Position numbers and translations under genes: made by a program. A DNA stretch of 53,151 bases. Source: Candidatus Thorarchaeota archaeon SMTZ1-45. Its GTDB lineage: Archaea > Asgardarchaeota > Thorarchaeia > Thorarchaeales > Thorarchaeaceae. Location: positions 1-53,151 of the forward strand of contig LRSL01000037.1 of assembly GCA_001563335.1 (NCBI GenBank), given 5' to 3'. Positions 34,232 to 42,678 of the stretch are shown one piece after another (the first letter of the stretch is position 1; each line of letters opens with the position of its first letter). The notes under the pieces were generated by a model that had not been told where the DNA came from, searched no databases, and saw nothing but the letters and a program-made list of their open reading frames with translations.

Positions 34232-35768
34232 TCAGACCACCTCTTCCAGAATCAAACAGAATTGAAATGGAAACATGTCTTTTCAAAGCTGATGAGAGTA
34301 TTTCTGCCATGAATGTATAATACTCGGTGAGTCGATTCTCTCTCTTCCTCTTTTTATACACTCTATCGCGCCTTCTGATCTTTTCTCCAATTTCTCTTAG
34401 ACAATCCTTGAACCCGAGTTCAATCTCTTTTCTGACAATATCTACGTCAGCTATGTACTCCTTGCCCACTGTCTTGTACGGGACCTTGGTGGAGCAAATA
34501 TGTATAACAAATGCAATGGGATCTTCTTGACGAAGTCCATAGTTCTTCAGATTCAGATTTCTTACAACCCTATAGGTCACATCAGACCGCTCATCATAGA
34601 GAAGAGGAATTCGGTTTGCGAATCGATAGACATTGATCCCAGGGTCTAGACTTCCACCATATGCTACACCAGTTTCAACTATGAATGGATGTCCCTCGTG
34701 AACATTTGGTGATCTTTGTTTGAATACAGAAAAATCAGGTGAGAGCCTTTGTATGCCTGCAGACAATACATCAATTCCCGCAGGTGAAAGTGACTTTGAT
34801 GATGGTGGAAGAAACTTTTCAAAAACTGCAAGTTTATTCATTAGAGTGACTAGTTCATCCTGTCCCAAAACTAATGGATTCTCATCAGGATTCATATTTG
34901 AATATGCAAGGAACTCTTCTGCAATTGAATTTCCAACACGTTGGAACGAGTTCTTCATAAACGCCTTCATGGTTCGTGCTCTTGTTGAATTAGTCATCTT
35001 CTTGAGTAATTCCACATCGATTCCACGTGGGTGTGGTTTCATCTCTCGTGGAGCGACAGGGAGCTTGTCAATCAGTCGATTATATGTCAATATCTGACCA
35101 TCAGGAGTGTCAAACAGAAGCGATGCGTAAGGAACTATAATCGCAGTCTTAGTGAAATAATCTATGATTCTTTTTTTACTCCTTACCCAATCCCCTTGAA
35201 GTTTATATGAAACCATAGTTCCTTTTTCATGAGGCGACTTCGAAATTTTCTCTTCATAGAGAATTTCAGGCTGGTTTGTTTCAATATCTAATTTCATCAC
35301 GATTTTGTGGCCATGTTTCTCACCATCTCTACCCGTAACCACTTCGATTGGCTCTTGTGTGGTGACTTGTCCATAAAGGAGCGCTAAACTACCTCCCAGA
35401 CCAAATGTTCCTCTATTTTGTTTGAGAGTAAATTTTGTGCCAGTAAGCATTTTCCCAATTAAAACTGGAATTGCCTCTTTTTTCATACCTTTTCCATTAT
35501 CTTTTACAACAAGCTCAAAGATTTCAGGTCCAACATTTAGGATATCTGTATCATCATTTGGTTCTTCTTCTCTTTTTAGAAATACACTGACTTCGGGCAA
35601 GACACGTTCTTCTTCACAAGCATCAAGGCTGTTTTCTACTAGTTCACGAATTGACACGTATAATGAGCGAGCAGGATTATCAAACCCAGCGATCGTACGA
35701 TTTCTATAGAACCAAGCTGACACTGAAAGTTCTGTAATTTCTGAACTGAATCTATTAGTCGTGAGCAC
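34224..35768 (-). CDS. top6B: DNA topoisomerase VI subunit B (GHKL ATPase)
   Basis: 514 residues. The Bergerat fold is intact: RELVENSLDACEE, DNGKGMKKEAIPVLIGKMLTG and RGTFGLGGSLALL. Then comes the transducer domain, with PHPRGID, RVGNSIAEEFL, VEFIVET-like sequence (PFIVETGVAYGG), NRIPLLYDE and the late C-terminal KKRKRENRLTEYY. ATP binding dimerises the B subunits and drives strand passage through the A dimer. Length fits archaeal Top6B. The start is a GTG at 35768. The intact B subunit beside a divergent A subunit suggests a working enzyme rather than a decaying one. The M50 protease gene lies 64 bases upstream on the same strand. Confidence 0.93.
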   Translation of the reverse strand: MLTTNRFSSEITELSVSAWFYRNRTIAGFDNPARSLYVSIRELVENSLDACEEERVLPEVSVFLKREEEPNDDTDILNVGPEIFELVVKDNGKGMKKEAIPVLIGKMLTGTKFTLKQNRGTFGLGGSLALLYGQVTTQEPIEVVTGRDGEKHGHKIVMKLDIETNQPEILYEEKISKSPHEKGTMVSYKLQGDWVRSKKRIIDYFTKTAIIVPYASLLFDTPDGQILTYNRLIDKLPVAPREMKPHPRGIDVELLKKMTNSTRARTMKAFMKNSFQRVGNSIAEEFLAYSNMNPDENPLVLGQDELVTLMNKLAVFEKFLPPSSKSLSPAGIDVLSAGIQRLSPDFSVFKQRSPNVHEGHPFIVETGVAYGGSLDPGINVYRFANRIPLLYDERSDVTYRVVRNLNLKNYGLRQEDPIAFVIHICSTKVPYKTVGKEYIADVDIVRKEIELGFKDCLREIGEKIRRRDRVYKKRKRENRLTEYYTFMAEILSSALKRHVSISILFDSGRGGLNE

Positions 35769-35832
35769 TCAAGGAGCCCCCTGACAACATCAAGAGGCAA
35801 CTGTATTATCCTGCTATGAAGCATGGTATTAT

Positions 35833-36720
35833 TCACGCAACACTATAATCAACTAGTATTGGAAAGATTAGATAACCAAATATCAGCATAAACAGGAGTC
35901 CTAGAGTTTGAGCTATCCACACTCTATTATTCCAGTATCTAACCGTTGCTCCATCAAATGGTTGAAATGGAATCATATTGAATAAACCCAGAAACGCATT
36001 TAGTTGGATACCATATCGAAGCAGAAATCCAATTGCTATAATTGGAATCTTACCCAATGCCAGTATCATAGAAATTATCGCCAATGCTGTTGCAATTGCA
36101 AAATTCGTCAAAGGTCCAGCTAGATTCGATTTTCCATTTTGTTCTACATTGGATGTTCCACTGGTATAGACTACACCTGTGCCAAATATTGGCAATGAGA
36201 AAAGAATCGCCATTGCTGAGAGATAGTATCCCATTGCAGTCATTCTGAACTCTGACCACATACCATAACTCTGTGATACGAATTTATGAGCCATTTCATG
36301 TGCCATGAAGGATCCAAGAAATATAACAATGGTACCAACAATTACCCACAACAATCCCTCGCTGACAAGAAAACCAATTACAGTAATTGCATTGAATATG
36401 CCCAAGGGACTTCCAAAGATGGAGATGCCCACAAGAACTACTAGTACCGAAGCAATTGCAAGATCACGAATCTCAGTAGATGAGAAGCGCTTACGTCTTG
36501 TTCGTTTCTTTTTCAATCTGCGAGTGGGTTGAAATTGGTTTTCATCTGGTTCTTGAACTCTAAATGAATCAGATACCTTTCTTCGTGCATCCTCACGAAC
36601 TTTATGCATTGCAGGACAACCATGACTCTCTGGTAATCTATGTTCTGAACAATAGACGGTGTTACAATAGGGACAAGTAAATCCCAAATCATCAGCACCG
36701 CATAGAGAACATGTTGTCAT
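35833..36720 (-). CDS. AN1 zinc finger fused to site-2-protease-like M50 metallopeptidase
   Basis: 295 residues. An N-terminal AN1 finger has all eight ligands (Cys4, 7, 16, 19, 24, His27, His33, Cys35). A basic linker (RRLKKKRTRRKRF) follows. The membrane part holds HEMAH (141-145), the zinc and catalytic motif, and NMIPFQPFDG with Asp256 as the third ligand. About six transmembrane helices are expected. Site-2 proteases cut within the membrane to release regulators. The AN1 finger faces the cytoplasm and, in eukaryotes, binds proteins linked to ubiquitin and CDC48. It is first in the topoisomerase VI run. A sensor of misfolded protein is a possible role, given the nearby Hsp20-CDC48 operon. 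Confidence 0.92.
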   Translation of the reverse strand: MTTCSLCGADDLGFTCPYCNTVYCSEHRLPESHGCPAMHKVREDARRKVSDSFRVQEPDENQFQPTRRLKKKRTRRKRFSSTEIRDLAIASVLVVLVGISIFGSPLGIFNAITVIGFLVSEGLLWVIVGTIVIFLGSFMAHEMAHKFVSQSYGMWSEFRMTAMGYYLSAMAILFSLPIFGTGVVYTSGTSNVEQNGKSNLAGPLTNFAIATALAIISMILALGKIPIIAIGFLLRYGIQLNAFLGLFNMIPFQPFDGATVRYWNNRVWIAQTLGLLFMLIFGYLIFPILVDYSVA

Positions 36721-36785
36721 TTTTCCACACTCTACTCTCTATTGATTCAGCGATTGGTCAATATATTCGTATTCCTATTAGCTAC

Positions 36786-36798
36786 AAAAAAAAAAAAA
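36786..36798. repeat. Run of 13 A residues
   Basis: An unbroken A13 lies between the divergent M50 and FAD-oxidoreductase genes. It may stiffen promoter DNA or affect both promoters. It is also where a read-length error could occur, though no gene crosses it. Confidence 0.9.
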
Positions 36799-36827
36799 TT
36801 CCTTCAATCGCTTGACACAAGGCTTAA

Positions 36828-38270
36828 GTGAGAGTAAGATTGACCCCGCCACGAGCCGTGAAACACAAGGAGCGGTACTATTTGGATTATGATGTAGCCA
36901 TTGTTGGTAGCGGCCCTGCTGGAATATTTTGTGCTCTCGAATTAATAGAAAAGAAACCATCCTTGAAACTTGTCGTTATTGAACGTGGGGAAAGTATCGA
37001 AAGTCGTACCTGCCCTAACTCTACAGCAGCTGTTGGATGTAAGAAATGCAATCCTTGCAACATTCTTGCAGGATGGGGTGGGGCCGGAGCTTTTTCAGAT
37101 GGTAAACTCACGCACTCGACTCAAGTTGGTGGTTGGCTTGATGAACTAATTGGTGAAGATTATCTGATGGAATTGATAGAATATGTCGATGCCAAGTACC
37201 TCTCATATGGGGCTCCAAAGAAGATCTATGGTTCAATTAATGAAGACATTGAAACCTACAGAAATAAGGCTGCTCTAATCGGAATGCAACTAATACCCCA
37301 ACGCGTCAGACACATGGGTCGTGAGGGTTGCATCGATGTCATGGGTCAGATGTACAATGAGATTTTACAATATGCGGACATCAAATTCAAGACTGAGGCA
37401 AAAGACATCCATGTTAATGGTGGATCTGTTGAAGGTTTGGAAACAAATGGCGGTGATATGATCAATGCTCGCTATGTTGTTGCCGCTCCTGGAAGGGTGG
37501 GAAATGAATGGCTCTCTCGTCAAGCTCAGCGCCTCTCTTTGCATACTGAGAACAATTATGTTGACATGGGAGTCCGTGTTGAGATACCTGCACCTGTAAT
37601 GCAGGAGATTGCGGAATCCCTCTATGAGCCAAAATTAATCTACTATTCTCGCCGTTTTGACGATAAGGTCAGATTATTCTGTTTCAATCCTGGTGGCGTG
37701 GTGACGAGTGAGTACTATGATGAGATTCTTACTGTGAACGGTCAATCATTTGCCAATAAGAAGACAGCTAATTCAAACTTCGCACTCTTAGTTTCAACAA
37801 AGTTTACAGCTCCATTCAAAGAACCAATTGCTTATGGAAAGTACATTGCTCGACTTGCCAACATGTTGGGTGATGGTGTTATTGTTCAAAGGTTGGCTGA
37901 TTTACAGCGAGGAAAAAGAAGTACTGCAGACCGTATTGCTAGGAGTCCAGTGAAGCCAACCCTTCCTAGTGCTTCTCCTGGAGATCTTAGCTTTGCTCTA
38001 CCTTACAGACACCTTAGTTCTATTCTGGAAATGCTTAATGCACTGGATGAACTTTGTCCTGGTGTTGCCAGCTCTGGAACGCTTCTCTATGGGGTTGAAG
38101 TCAAGTTCTATTCCTCTCGCCTTATGCTCAGTAAGCAGCTGGAAACGCAAGTTAAGAACCTATATGCAGCTGGTGATGGTGCTGGAATAACCCGTGGTCT
38201 CATGCAAGCATCAGTATCCGGATTACTCGTAGCTCGTGATATTCTTCAGAAAGAAAGTATTGACCTTTAG
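36828..38270 (+). CDS. FAD-dependent oxidoreductase (COG2509-like)
   Basis: 480 residues. The dinucleotide fold DVAIVGSGPAGIFCALEL is at about 21-38. CxxCNPC-type cysteines (VGCKKCNPCN) are followed by GWGGAGAFSDGKLTHST, a block typical of the uncharacterised FAD dehydrogenases of COG2509. Near the end are PYRHLSSILEML and LYAAGDGAGITRGLMQASVSG, which close the FAD site. The start given is the GTG at 36828. A TTG at 36882 has a better SD (AAGGAG, 36867-36872) and would begin two residues before the FAD fold, so the true start may be there. The substrate is unknown; redox chemistry on a cofactor or quinone is possible. Confidence 0.85.
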   Translation: MRVRLTPPRAVKHKERYYLDYDVAIVGSGPAGIFCALELIEKKPSLKLVVIERGESIESRTCPNSTAAVGCKKCNPCNILAGWGGAGAFSDGKLTHSTQVGGWLDELIGEDYLMELIEYVDAKYLSYGAPKKIYGSINEDIETYRNKAALIGMQLIPQRVRHMGREGCIDVMGQMYNEILQYADIKFKTEAKDIHVNGGSVEGLETNGGDMINARYVVAAPGRVGNEWLSRQAQRLSLHTENNYVDMGVRVEIPAPVMQEIAESLYEPKLIYYSRRFDDKVRLFCFNPGGVVTSEYYDEILTVNGQSFANKKTANSNFALLVSTKFTAPFKEPIAYGKYIARLANMLGDGVIVQRLADLQRGKRSTADRIARSPVKPTLPSASPGDLSFALPYRHLSSILEMLNALDELCPGVASSGTLLYGVEVKFYSSRLMLSKQLETQVKNLYAAGDGAGITRGLMQASVSGLLVARDILQKESIDL

Positions 38271-38304
38271 CTGGTCTAGAAAAACACTGACTACTTCCAA
38301 ACCC

Positions 38305-38335
38305 TTAAATACTAATATACCAGATGGTATATTAG
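38305..38335 (+). promoter_or_regulatory. TATA box and palindromic operator of the Hsp20-CDC48 operon
   Basis: TTAAATAC at 38305-38312 is a good archaeal TATA box. Its last base begins a perfect inverted repeat with arms CTAATATACC (38312-38321) and GGTATATTAG (38326-38335), separated by four bases. A repressor bound there would sit between the TATA box and the expected start site near 38335. In Archaeoglobus, the heat-shock regulator HSR1 binds a CTAAC-N5-GTTAG palindrome before its own operon, which also encodes a CDC48 and an Hsp20. The arrangement here is closely parallel. Confidence 0.7.
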
Positions 38336-38339
38336 GTAC

Positions 38340-38408
38340 TGGCTGACAAGCCATACAGAAAGGGAGCCCCACTGGTGACTCGGAGGGCGGCACCAGCCGC
38401 CCGGGGCT
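38340..38408 (+). promoter_or_regulatory. Structured GC-rich 5' leader of the Hsp20-CDC48 operon
   Basis: A small hairpin TGGCT/AGCCA (38340-38344, 38349-38353) is followed by an outer stem AGCCCC/GGGGCT (38365-38370, 38403-38408). Inside it, GGGCGGC/GCCGCCC (38385-38391, 38396-38402) pairs around an ACCA loop. CTGGTG/CACCAG (38372-38377, 38391-38396) is a competing pairing that uses the same bases. The SD GAGAGGT follows at 38416-38422. The block is much richer in GC than its surroundings and lies entirely in the predicted untranslated leader. A regulatory RNA element is inferred; no known riboswitch class was recognised. Confidence 0.55.
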
Positions 38409-38432
38409 TCGTAATGAGAGGTAATTTTCCAA

Positions 38433-38858
38433 ATGATAGATGATGACTTTGAGTCAGTGTTCAAAAGAATGATTGAAGAGTTAATGGGAACTTTTGGAAT
38501 GCCAATGGATAATATAAGATTAAGATCTTGGAATGACTCATTTGTCGATGAACCTCCTGAAGTGCAAATTGATTCCATGAGTGATGAACCGCTAGTTGAG
38601 AAGATTGATCTTGGAGATGGTGTCCTTATTGTAATTGATGGACTGAATGATTTAGAGGATCCCAAAGTAAAAGTTGCAGAATCGACAATTTTTGTTCAGC
38701 CTGGTCTAGGTAAAAAAGAAGTCACGATTGAAGTAGGATTCCCAATTGATCTAGAGAAGTCAACTGCTTCCCATCGAAATGGTGTCATTGAGATTACTGC
38801 TGTTAAGGCTAACAGCAATATCAAAAATATTAGTGATGGATTCTTAAGAATTAAGTAG
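38433..38858 (+). CDS. Hsp20/alpha-crystallin-like small chaperone
   Basis: 141 residues. The N-terminal 50 are acidic and helical. A beta-sandwich of the alpha-crystallin type follows: EKIDLGDGVLIVIDGLND, KVKVAESTIFVQPG, KEVTIEVGFPIDLEKSTASH, then RNGVIEITAVKA, where the canonical GVLxI of Hsp20 reads GVIEI. The family binds unfolding proteins without ATP. The CDC48 gene begins 16 bases downstream, so the two share the palindrome-controlled promoter. Pairing of an Hsp20 with CDC48 is known in other archaea and suggests joint work in protein quality control. Confidence 0.78.
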   Translation: MIDDDFESVFKRMIEELMGTFGMPMDNIRLRSWNDSFVDEPPEVQIDSMSDEPLVEKIDLGDGVLIVIDGLNDLEDPKVKVAESTIFVQPGLGKKEVTIEVGFPIDLEKSTASHRNGVIEITAVKANSNIKNISDGFLRIK

Positions 38859-38874
38859 AATGAGAGTGAGCTGA

Positions 38875-41082
38875 ATGAGTGAAGATGTAGTTAGATTGAA
38901 AGTAGCTGCTGCTATGCCAAAGGACCAAGGACGTGGCATTGTACGACTAAACTCTGATGTTAGAAACCACTTGGGACTTCATTCAGGCGATTATGTCCTA
39001 TTGAAAGGTGTAAAAGAAACAATAGCTGTGGCTTGGCCTAGCCTCAAAGAAGATGAAATTCTTGACATGGTGAGAATGGATGGCCTCATCAGAAACAATG
39101 CGGGGATACGTCTTGGTGAAATGGTAGAAGTCAGCAAAGCAGATGTTCCTGAAGCAACAAGAGTTGTAATAGCTCCCAGTCAACCTATGAGATTTCAACC
39201 TGGCTTTGAGGATTATGTGAAACAACAAATCATGAACAAACCAGTAACCCGTGGGGATGTAATTCTTATTTCTGCTATAGGTTCTGGGCTGCAATTTGTT
39301 GTGACAACTGTTTCTCCTCGTAAGCATGGCAGAATCACTTCATCCACAACCCTTGAAGTGATGACGAAACCCACTAAACCTGAGGAACTCACAATACCCC
39401 AAATTACCTATGAAGACATTGGGGGTCTCTCTAAGGAATTACAGAAGATCAGAGAAATGATTGAACTTCCCATGAAGTCTCCAGAACTTTTCAGGAGATT
39501 GGGGATTGCTCCCCCAAAAGGAGTACTCCTTCATGGTCCACCCGGTACCGGTAAGACTCTGATAGCGAAAGCTGTGGCCAATGAATCCGGTGCAAATTTC
39601 AAAGTCATCAATGGACCTGAAATTATGTCGAAATTCTATGGTGAGTCTGAGCAGAAGTTACGTGAAGCTTTTGAGGACGCTGAAAAGAATGCACCTAGCA
39701 TTATCTTCATTGATGAGCTTGACAGTATCGCCCCTAAACGAGCAGAAGTCACTGGAGAGGTTGAGAGACGTGTTGTTGCACAGCTTCTTGCTTTGATGGA
39801 TGGACTCGCTGGAAGAGGCCAAGTAATCGTAATTGGCGCAACAAACCGAGTCGATGATGTTGATGAAGCACTACGAAGACCCGGTCGTTTTGACAGGGAG
39901 ATTGAGATAGGTGTCCCTGATAAAAAAGGTCGGTTGGAGATTCTGCAGATTCATACTCGTGCTATGCCACTTGAAGAGAAGATCGATCTTGAGAAGCTAG
40001 CTGCAATCACTCATGGATTTGTGGGAGCAGATCTAGCTGCATTAGCAAGGGAATCTGCGATGAATGCACTACGGAGAGTTCTACCTCATATTGATCCCGA
40101 TACTGGTGATATCCCCCCTGACATCCTGAGTTCATTGTTTGTGACACAGGATGATTTTGAGTCAGCACTGGCTGGGATTGCTCCATCTGCATTGAGAGAA
40201 GTTCTAGTTGAAAGACCAAACATAAAGTGGGATGATATTGGTGGTCTAAGAGATGTTAAACGACGACTTCGTGCAGCTGTTGAAGGTCCATTGAAATATC
40301 CTGAAGTTTTCGAGGGCATGGGTATTCGAACTCCTCGCGGTGTTCTCCTATTTGGTCCGCCCGGTACTGGAAAAACTCTGTTAGCAAAAGCAGTCGCAAC
40401 TGAGAGTGAGGCTAACTTCATCTCAGTTAGAGGGCCAGAAATATTCAACAAATATGTTGGTGAATCTGAGAAAGCTGTGCGTGAGATCTTTAAGAAAGCA
40501 AGGCAGACTGCCCCGTGTGTAATTTTCTTTGATGAGATTGATGCAATTGTAAGTTCCCGTAGTGAACGCGATGAAACTGGAGTTTCTAAACGCATAGTGA
40601 ACCAGTTCCTTGCAGAATTGGATGGTTTGGAGAATCTTCAAAACGTCCTTGTGATCGGAGCTACAAACCGTGCAGAATTGATTGATCCTGCTATGAAGCG
40701 ACCTGGTCGGTTTGATGAAATACTCTATGTTGACGAGCCAGATGAAGAGGCACGATTAGCAATCCTGAAGATTCATACCAAAAGAATGCCCCTTGCTAAT
40801 GATGTATCACTTGAAGATATTGCTAAGAAAACAAAATGGTATACGGGTGCTGATTTAGAGGGATTGACTCGCATTGCTGCGATGCTTGCCGCTGGGATTA
40901 TTAATATCAAAGATAAAGACGCAAAAGAACCAAAGGTGTCCAAAGTGACCATGGACCACTTTGATATGGCTATGACATTAGTGCCCGCTACACTTGATCA
41001 GAAATCCTCTGAGTACTATAAGAGTCAAGCTGATTTTGTCCTGAAACGTCAACCTGAACGAGGACCTGGTTACATAGCATAA
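38875..41082 (+). CDS. cdc48: CDC48/VAT-type AAA+ ATPase
   Basis: 735 residues. The N-domain (1-170) has the double-psi barrel start ([19 protein letters not shown]). D1 has GPPGTGKT (221-228) and IIFIDELD (276-283). D2 has GPPGTGKT (494-501) and VIFFDEID, and both carry the RRPGRFD or KRPGRFD arginine-finger region. The hexamer unfolds or extracts proteins using ATP. The C-terminus ends PERGPGYIA; a classic HbYX proteasome-docking motif, which needs Tyr next to last, is not present, although a Tyr lies two places earlier. Length and motifs are typical for archaea. It is co-transcribed with the Hsp20-like gene and ended by a hairpin. Confidence 0.97.
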   Translation: MSEDVVRLKVAAAMPKDQGRGIVRLNSDVRNHLGLHSGDYVLLKGVKETIAVAWPSLKEDEILDMVRMDGLIRNNAGIRLGEMVEVSKADVPEATRVVIAPSQPMRFQPGFEDYVKQQIMNKPVTRGDVILISAIGSGLQFVVTTVSPRKHGRITSSTTLEVMTKPTKPEELTIPQITYEDIGGLSKELQKIREMIELPMKSPELFRRLGIAPPKGVLLHGPPGTGKTLIAKAVANESGANFKVINGPEIMSKFYGESEQKLREAFEDAEKNAPSIIFIDELDSIAPKRAEVTGEVERRVVAQLLALMDGLAGRGQVIVIGATNRVDDVDEALRRPGRFDREIEIGVPDKKGRLEILQIHTRAMPLEEKIDLEKLAAITHGFVGADLAALARESAMNALRRVLPHIDPDTGDIPPDILSSLFVTQDDFESALAGIAPSALREVLVERPNIKWDDIGGLRDVKRRLRAAVEGPLKYPEVFEGMGIRTPRGVLLFGPPGTGKTLLAKAVATESEANFISVRGPEIFNKYVGESEKAVREIFKKARQTAPCVIFFDEIDAIVSSRSERDETGVSKRIVNQFLAELDGLENLQNVLVIGATNRAELIDPAMKRPGRFDEILYVDEPDEEARLAILKIHTKRMPLANDVSLEDIAKKTKWYTGADLEGLTRIAAMLAAGIINIKDKDAKEPKVSKVTMDHFDMAMTLVPATLDQKSSEYYKSQADFVLKRQPERGPGYIA

Positions 41083-41088
41083 AGAACA

Positions 41089-41130
41089 TGGGGATACTCT
41101 GTTGTGATAATCCCCAGCTCATCTTTTATC
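41089..41130 (+). terminator. Terminator of the Hsp20-CDC48 operon
   Basis: TGGGGAT (41089-41095) and ATCCCCA (41110-41116) pair around a 14-base loop. A pyrimidine-rich tail with TTTT follows from 41121. Confidence 0.6.
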
Positions 41131-41206
41131 TTCATTACAATCACGATATCCTTTTGAGTGGTGCCTGTCTGTTGAACTGGAAACTCACAAGTATTGAGGC
41201 GTAAAG

Positions 41207-42082
41207 ATGAATAACTTCTATCCAGTTTCTCCGCTCGTAGGAATCACAAACACAAGTTATGGTGCACAGGTGGGTGTTATGGATGAGATGTGGAGTGTTC
41301 GAGTGGTTAGGGGTAAGAAAATCATCGCAGAGAAGACTATTCCAGATTTGGACTTAGAGAACATTGTGGGTGTGGCTTATGGTCATATTCGGGTTGAAGG
41401 TCTCAGTAGGCACGCAGTTGCTATGATGGCAGGTAGATTGATGCAATTCGCCAGAAAATACCAGACTGCTGGAGTCTGTCCAAACTACGAGATCCCTGAT
41501 CTAGCATATGATGATGGAACAACCATAGGAGAGATTGCTGCTGAGGCTCGTGGTGAAGTTATCGTGACTGCTGAGGACACAGCACCTTCAGGGGACTTGC
41601 CAGACATGAGAATTGGAGAAATTCCAGTCATTCCTCGAACGACCGGGGAGGCTGCTTGGGCTAGTATTATTGAATCTCATGCAACAATGATTTGCGAAGC
41701 TGCAATTTATGCCTCAGAGTTACCAAAAGGTCACTTGGAGATTATGTTCAATAGAATTGCTGATGCACTCATCCAACAATGGGTTTCTTCCAGCCCTGAT
41801 GAACCTTCAACTGCGGTTATGAAGTTTGGAGCACTGATTCAAGCTTGCTCCGATGAGAGTCAACTTCCTAAGACTGGAGCTGGCACATCAACCATTGAAA
41901 CTGGAGTTTGCAGGATATTGAGTATTTGTAGAAATCTGGACCCATCAGCATCGAGGATTTCTGGAGGATATCCCTGCACTTTTCATGAAATCATTGCAAA
42001 GAAATTGAGCGAACTTACTGGCGCCAATATCAGTGTGAATACATCATCTACAGGATGTATTGTGAGCATATCTCTTCAATGA
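41207..42082 (+). CDS. Unrecognised 291-residue protein
   Basis: Two parts are visible. The N-terminal 90 residues (YGAQVGVMDEMWSVRVVRGK, IVGVAYGHIRVEGLSRHAV) are alpha/beta. After a linker of about 60 residues comes a helical domain ending GGYPCTFHEIIAKKLSELTG and NTSSTGCIVSISLQ. The second part has a late Cys-rich signature (YPCTFHE and SSTGCIV) that resembles small-ligand-binding or V4R-like domains, but I cannot name it. No membrane segment or signal peptide. The ATG follows a GAGGCG SD. It is a single gene after the CDC48 terminator. Confidence 0.7.
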   Translation: MNNFYPVSPLVGITNTSYGAQVGVMDEMWSVRVVRGKKIIAEKTIPDLDLENIVGVAYGHIRVEGLSRHAVAMMAGRLMQFARKYQTAGVCPNYEIPDLAYDDGTTIGEIAAEARGEVIVTAEDTAPSGDLPDMRIGEIPVIPRTTGEAAWASIIESHATMICEAAIYASELPKGHLEIMFNRIADALIQQWVSSSPDEPSTAVMKFGALIQACSDESQLPKTGAGTSTIETGVCRILSICRNLDPSASRISGGYPCTFHEIIAKKLSELTGANISVNTSSTGCIVSISLQ

Positions 42083-42124
42083 TATTTTAGTTACCCAATA
42101 ATCTTAAATCGCTACACACGCCTC

Positions 42125-42160
42125 AATTTAAATTAGACGAGACTGCGTGGTATGGTCTCG
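42125..42160 (+). promoter_or_regulatory. TATA-like box with downstream inverted repeat
   Basis: AATTTAAATT (42125-42134) is a TATA-like element. Four bases later, CGAGAC (42138-42143) and GTCTCG (42155-42160) form an inverted repeat that spans the expected start site. A small operator or leader hairpin for the next gene is possible. Confidence 0.4.
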
Positions 42161-42177
42161 ATTAGGAGCTTAGAAAA

Positions 42178-42462
42178 TTGAGCTATTTGACATGGCGAGA
42201 TTATACGCGCTCAGGACCTGTGTGTTTTGGTGCGCTTTTAGTGATTGGTGGTGCCATTATTTCTCTGCTGGTTTATACAAATCCAGCAGCCTATGATTTC
42301 ATTCCTGGCTACACCATGTTGATTGGTGCGATTGTGGCAGTCGTAGGATTGCTGTTCATCATTATGGGCTTTGTCTTCACAAAGAGGAAGCGCGATTCGG
42401 TACTTAGACCGGTCGATACCAAGCTGGATGACACGCCTCCACCCCCGCCACCGCCGGATTGA
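42178..42462 (+). CDS. Small two-helix membrane protein with proline-rich tail
   Basis: 94 residues from a TTG at 42178 preceded by GGAG. Two hydrophobic helices lie at about 14-36 and 44-66, then a basic stretch (TKRKRD) and an acidic, polyproline C-terminus (DDTPPPPPPPD). Positive residues after helix two place the tail in the cytoplasm. Polyproline tails often bind SH3-, WW- or profilin-type partners, and Asgard archaea have profilins, but this link is speculative. No family recognised. Confidence 0.65.
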   Translation: MSYLTWRDYTRSGPVCFGALLVIGGAIISLLVYTNPAAYDFIPGYTMLIGAIVAVVGLLFIIMGFVFTKRKRDSVLRPVDTKLDDTPPPPPPPD

Positions 42463-42486
42463 TCATTAGAATCCGCTTTTCTTAAC

Positions 42487-42531
42487 GAGCCTTGGGATCC
42501 CTAGGGTCCTTTGGCTCTACTTCTCTTTCTT
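42487..42531 (+). terminator. Hairpin terminator with interlocked palindromes
   Basis: GAGCC (42487-42491) and GGCTC (42513-42517) form the outer stem. Between them GGGATCCC and CCCTAGGG overlap, giving two alternative inner stems. A TACTTCTCTTTCTT tail follows. It lies after the small membrane protein gene and before a convergent gene. Confidence 0.5.
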
Positions 42532-42678
42532 GGAATACTCGTCATGCAACGATACATGTTACAAAATCATCATCTGGGAAATCTAACTTCTTCAAGTAGC
42601 AGTGTATGAAATGTGTTACATGAACAATATTGAATGAATCAATTTCTTCTGTATACTGGCTTCTAAAGTCTATTCTCA

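Noticed and set aside
35639..35836. Minus-strand frame of 65 codons between the M50 and Top6B genes
   Set aside because: It overlaps the start of Top6B in another frame and has no protein-like pattern.
36786..36798. Poly-A run as a frameshift inside a gene
   Set aside because: No coding frame on either strand crosses it convincingly; it lies in a divergent promoter region.
40086..40595. Open frame of 169 codons on the minus strand
   Set aside because: It lies wholly inside CDC48, opposite the highly conserved D2 ATPase region.
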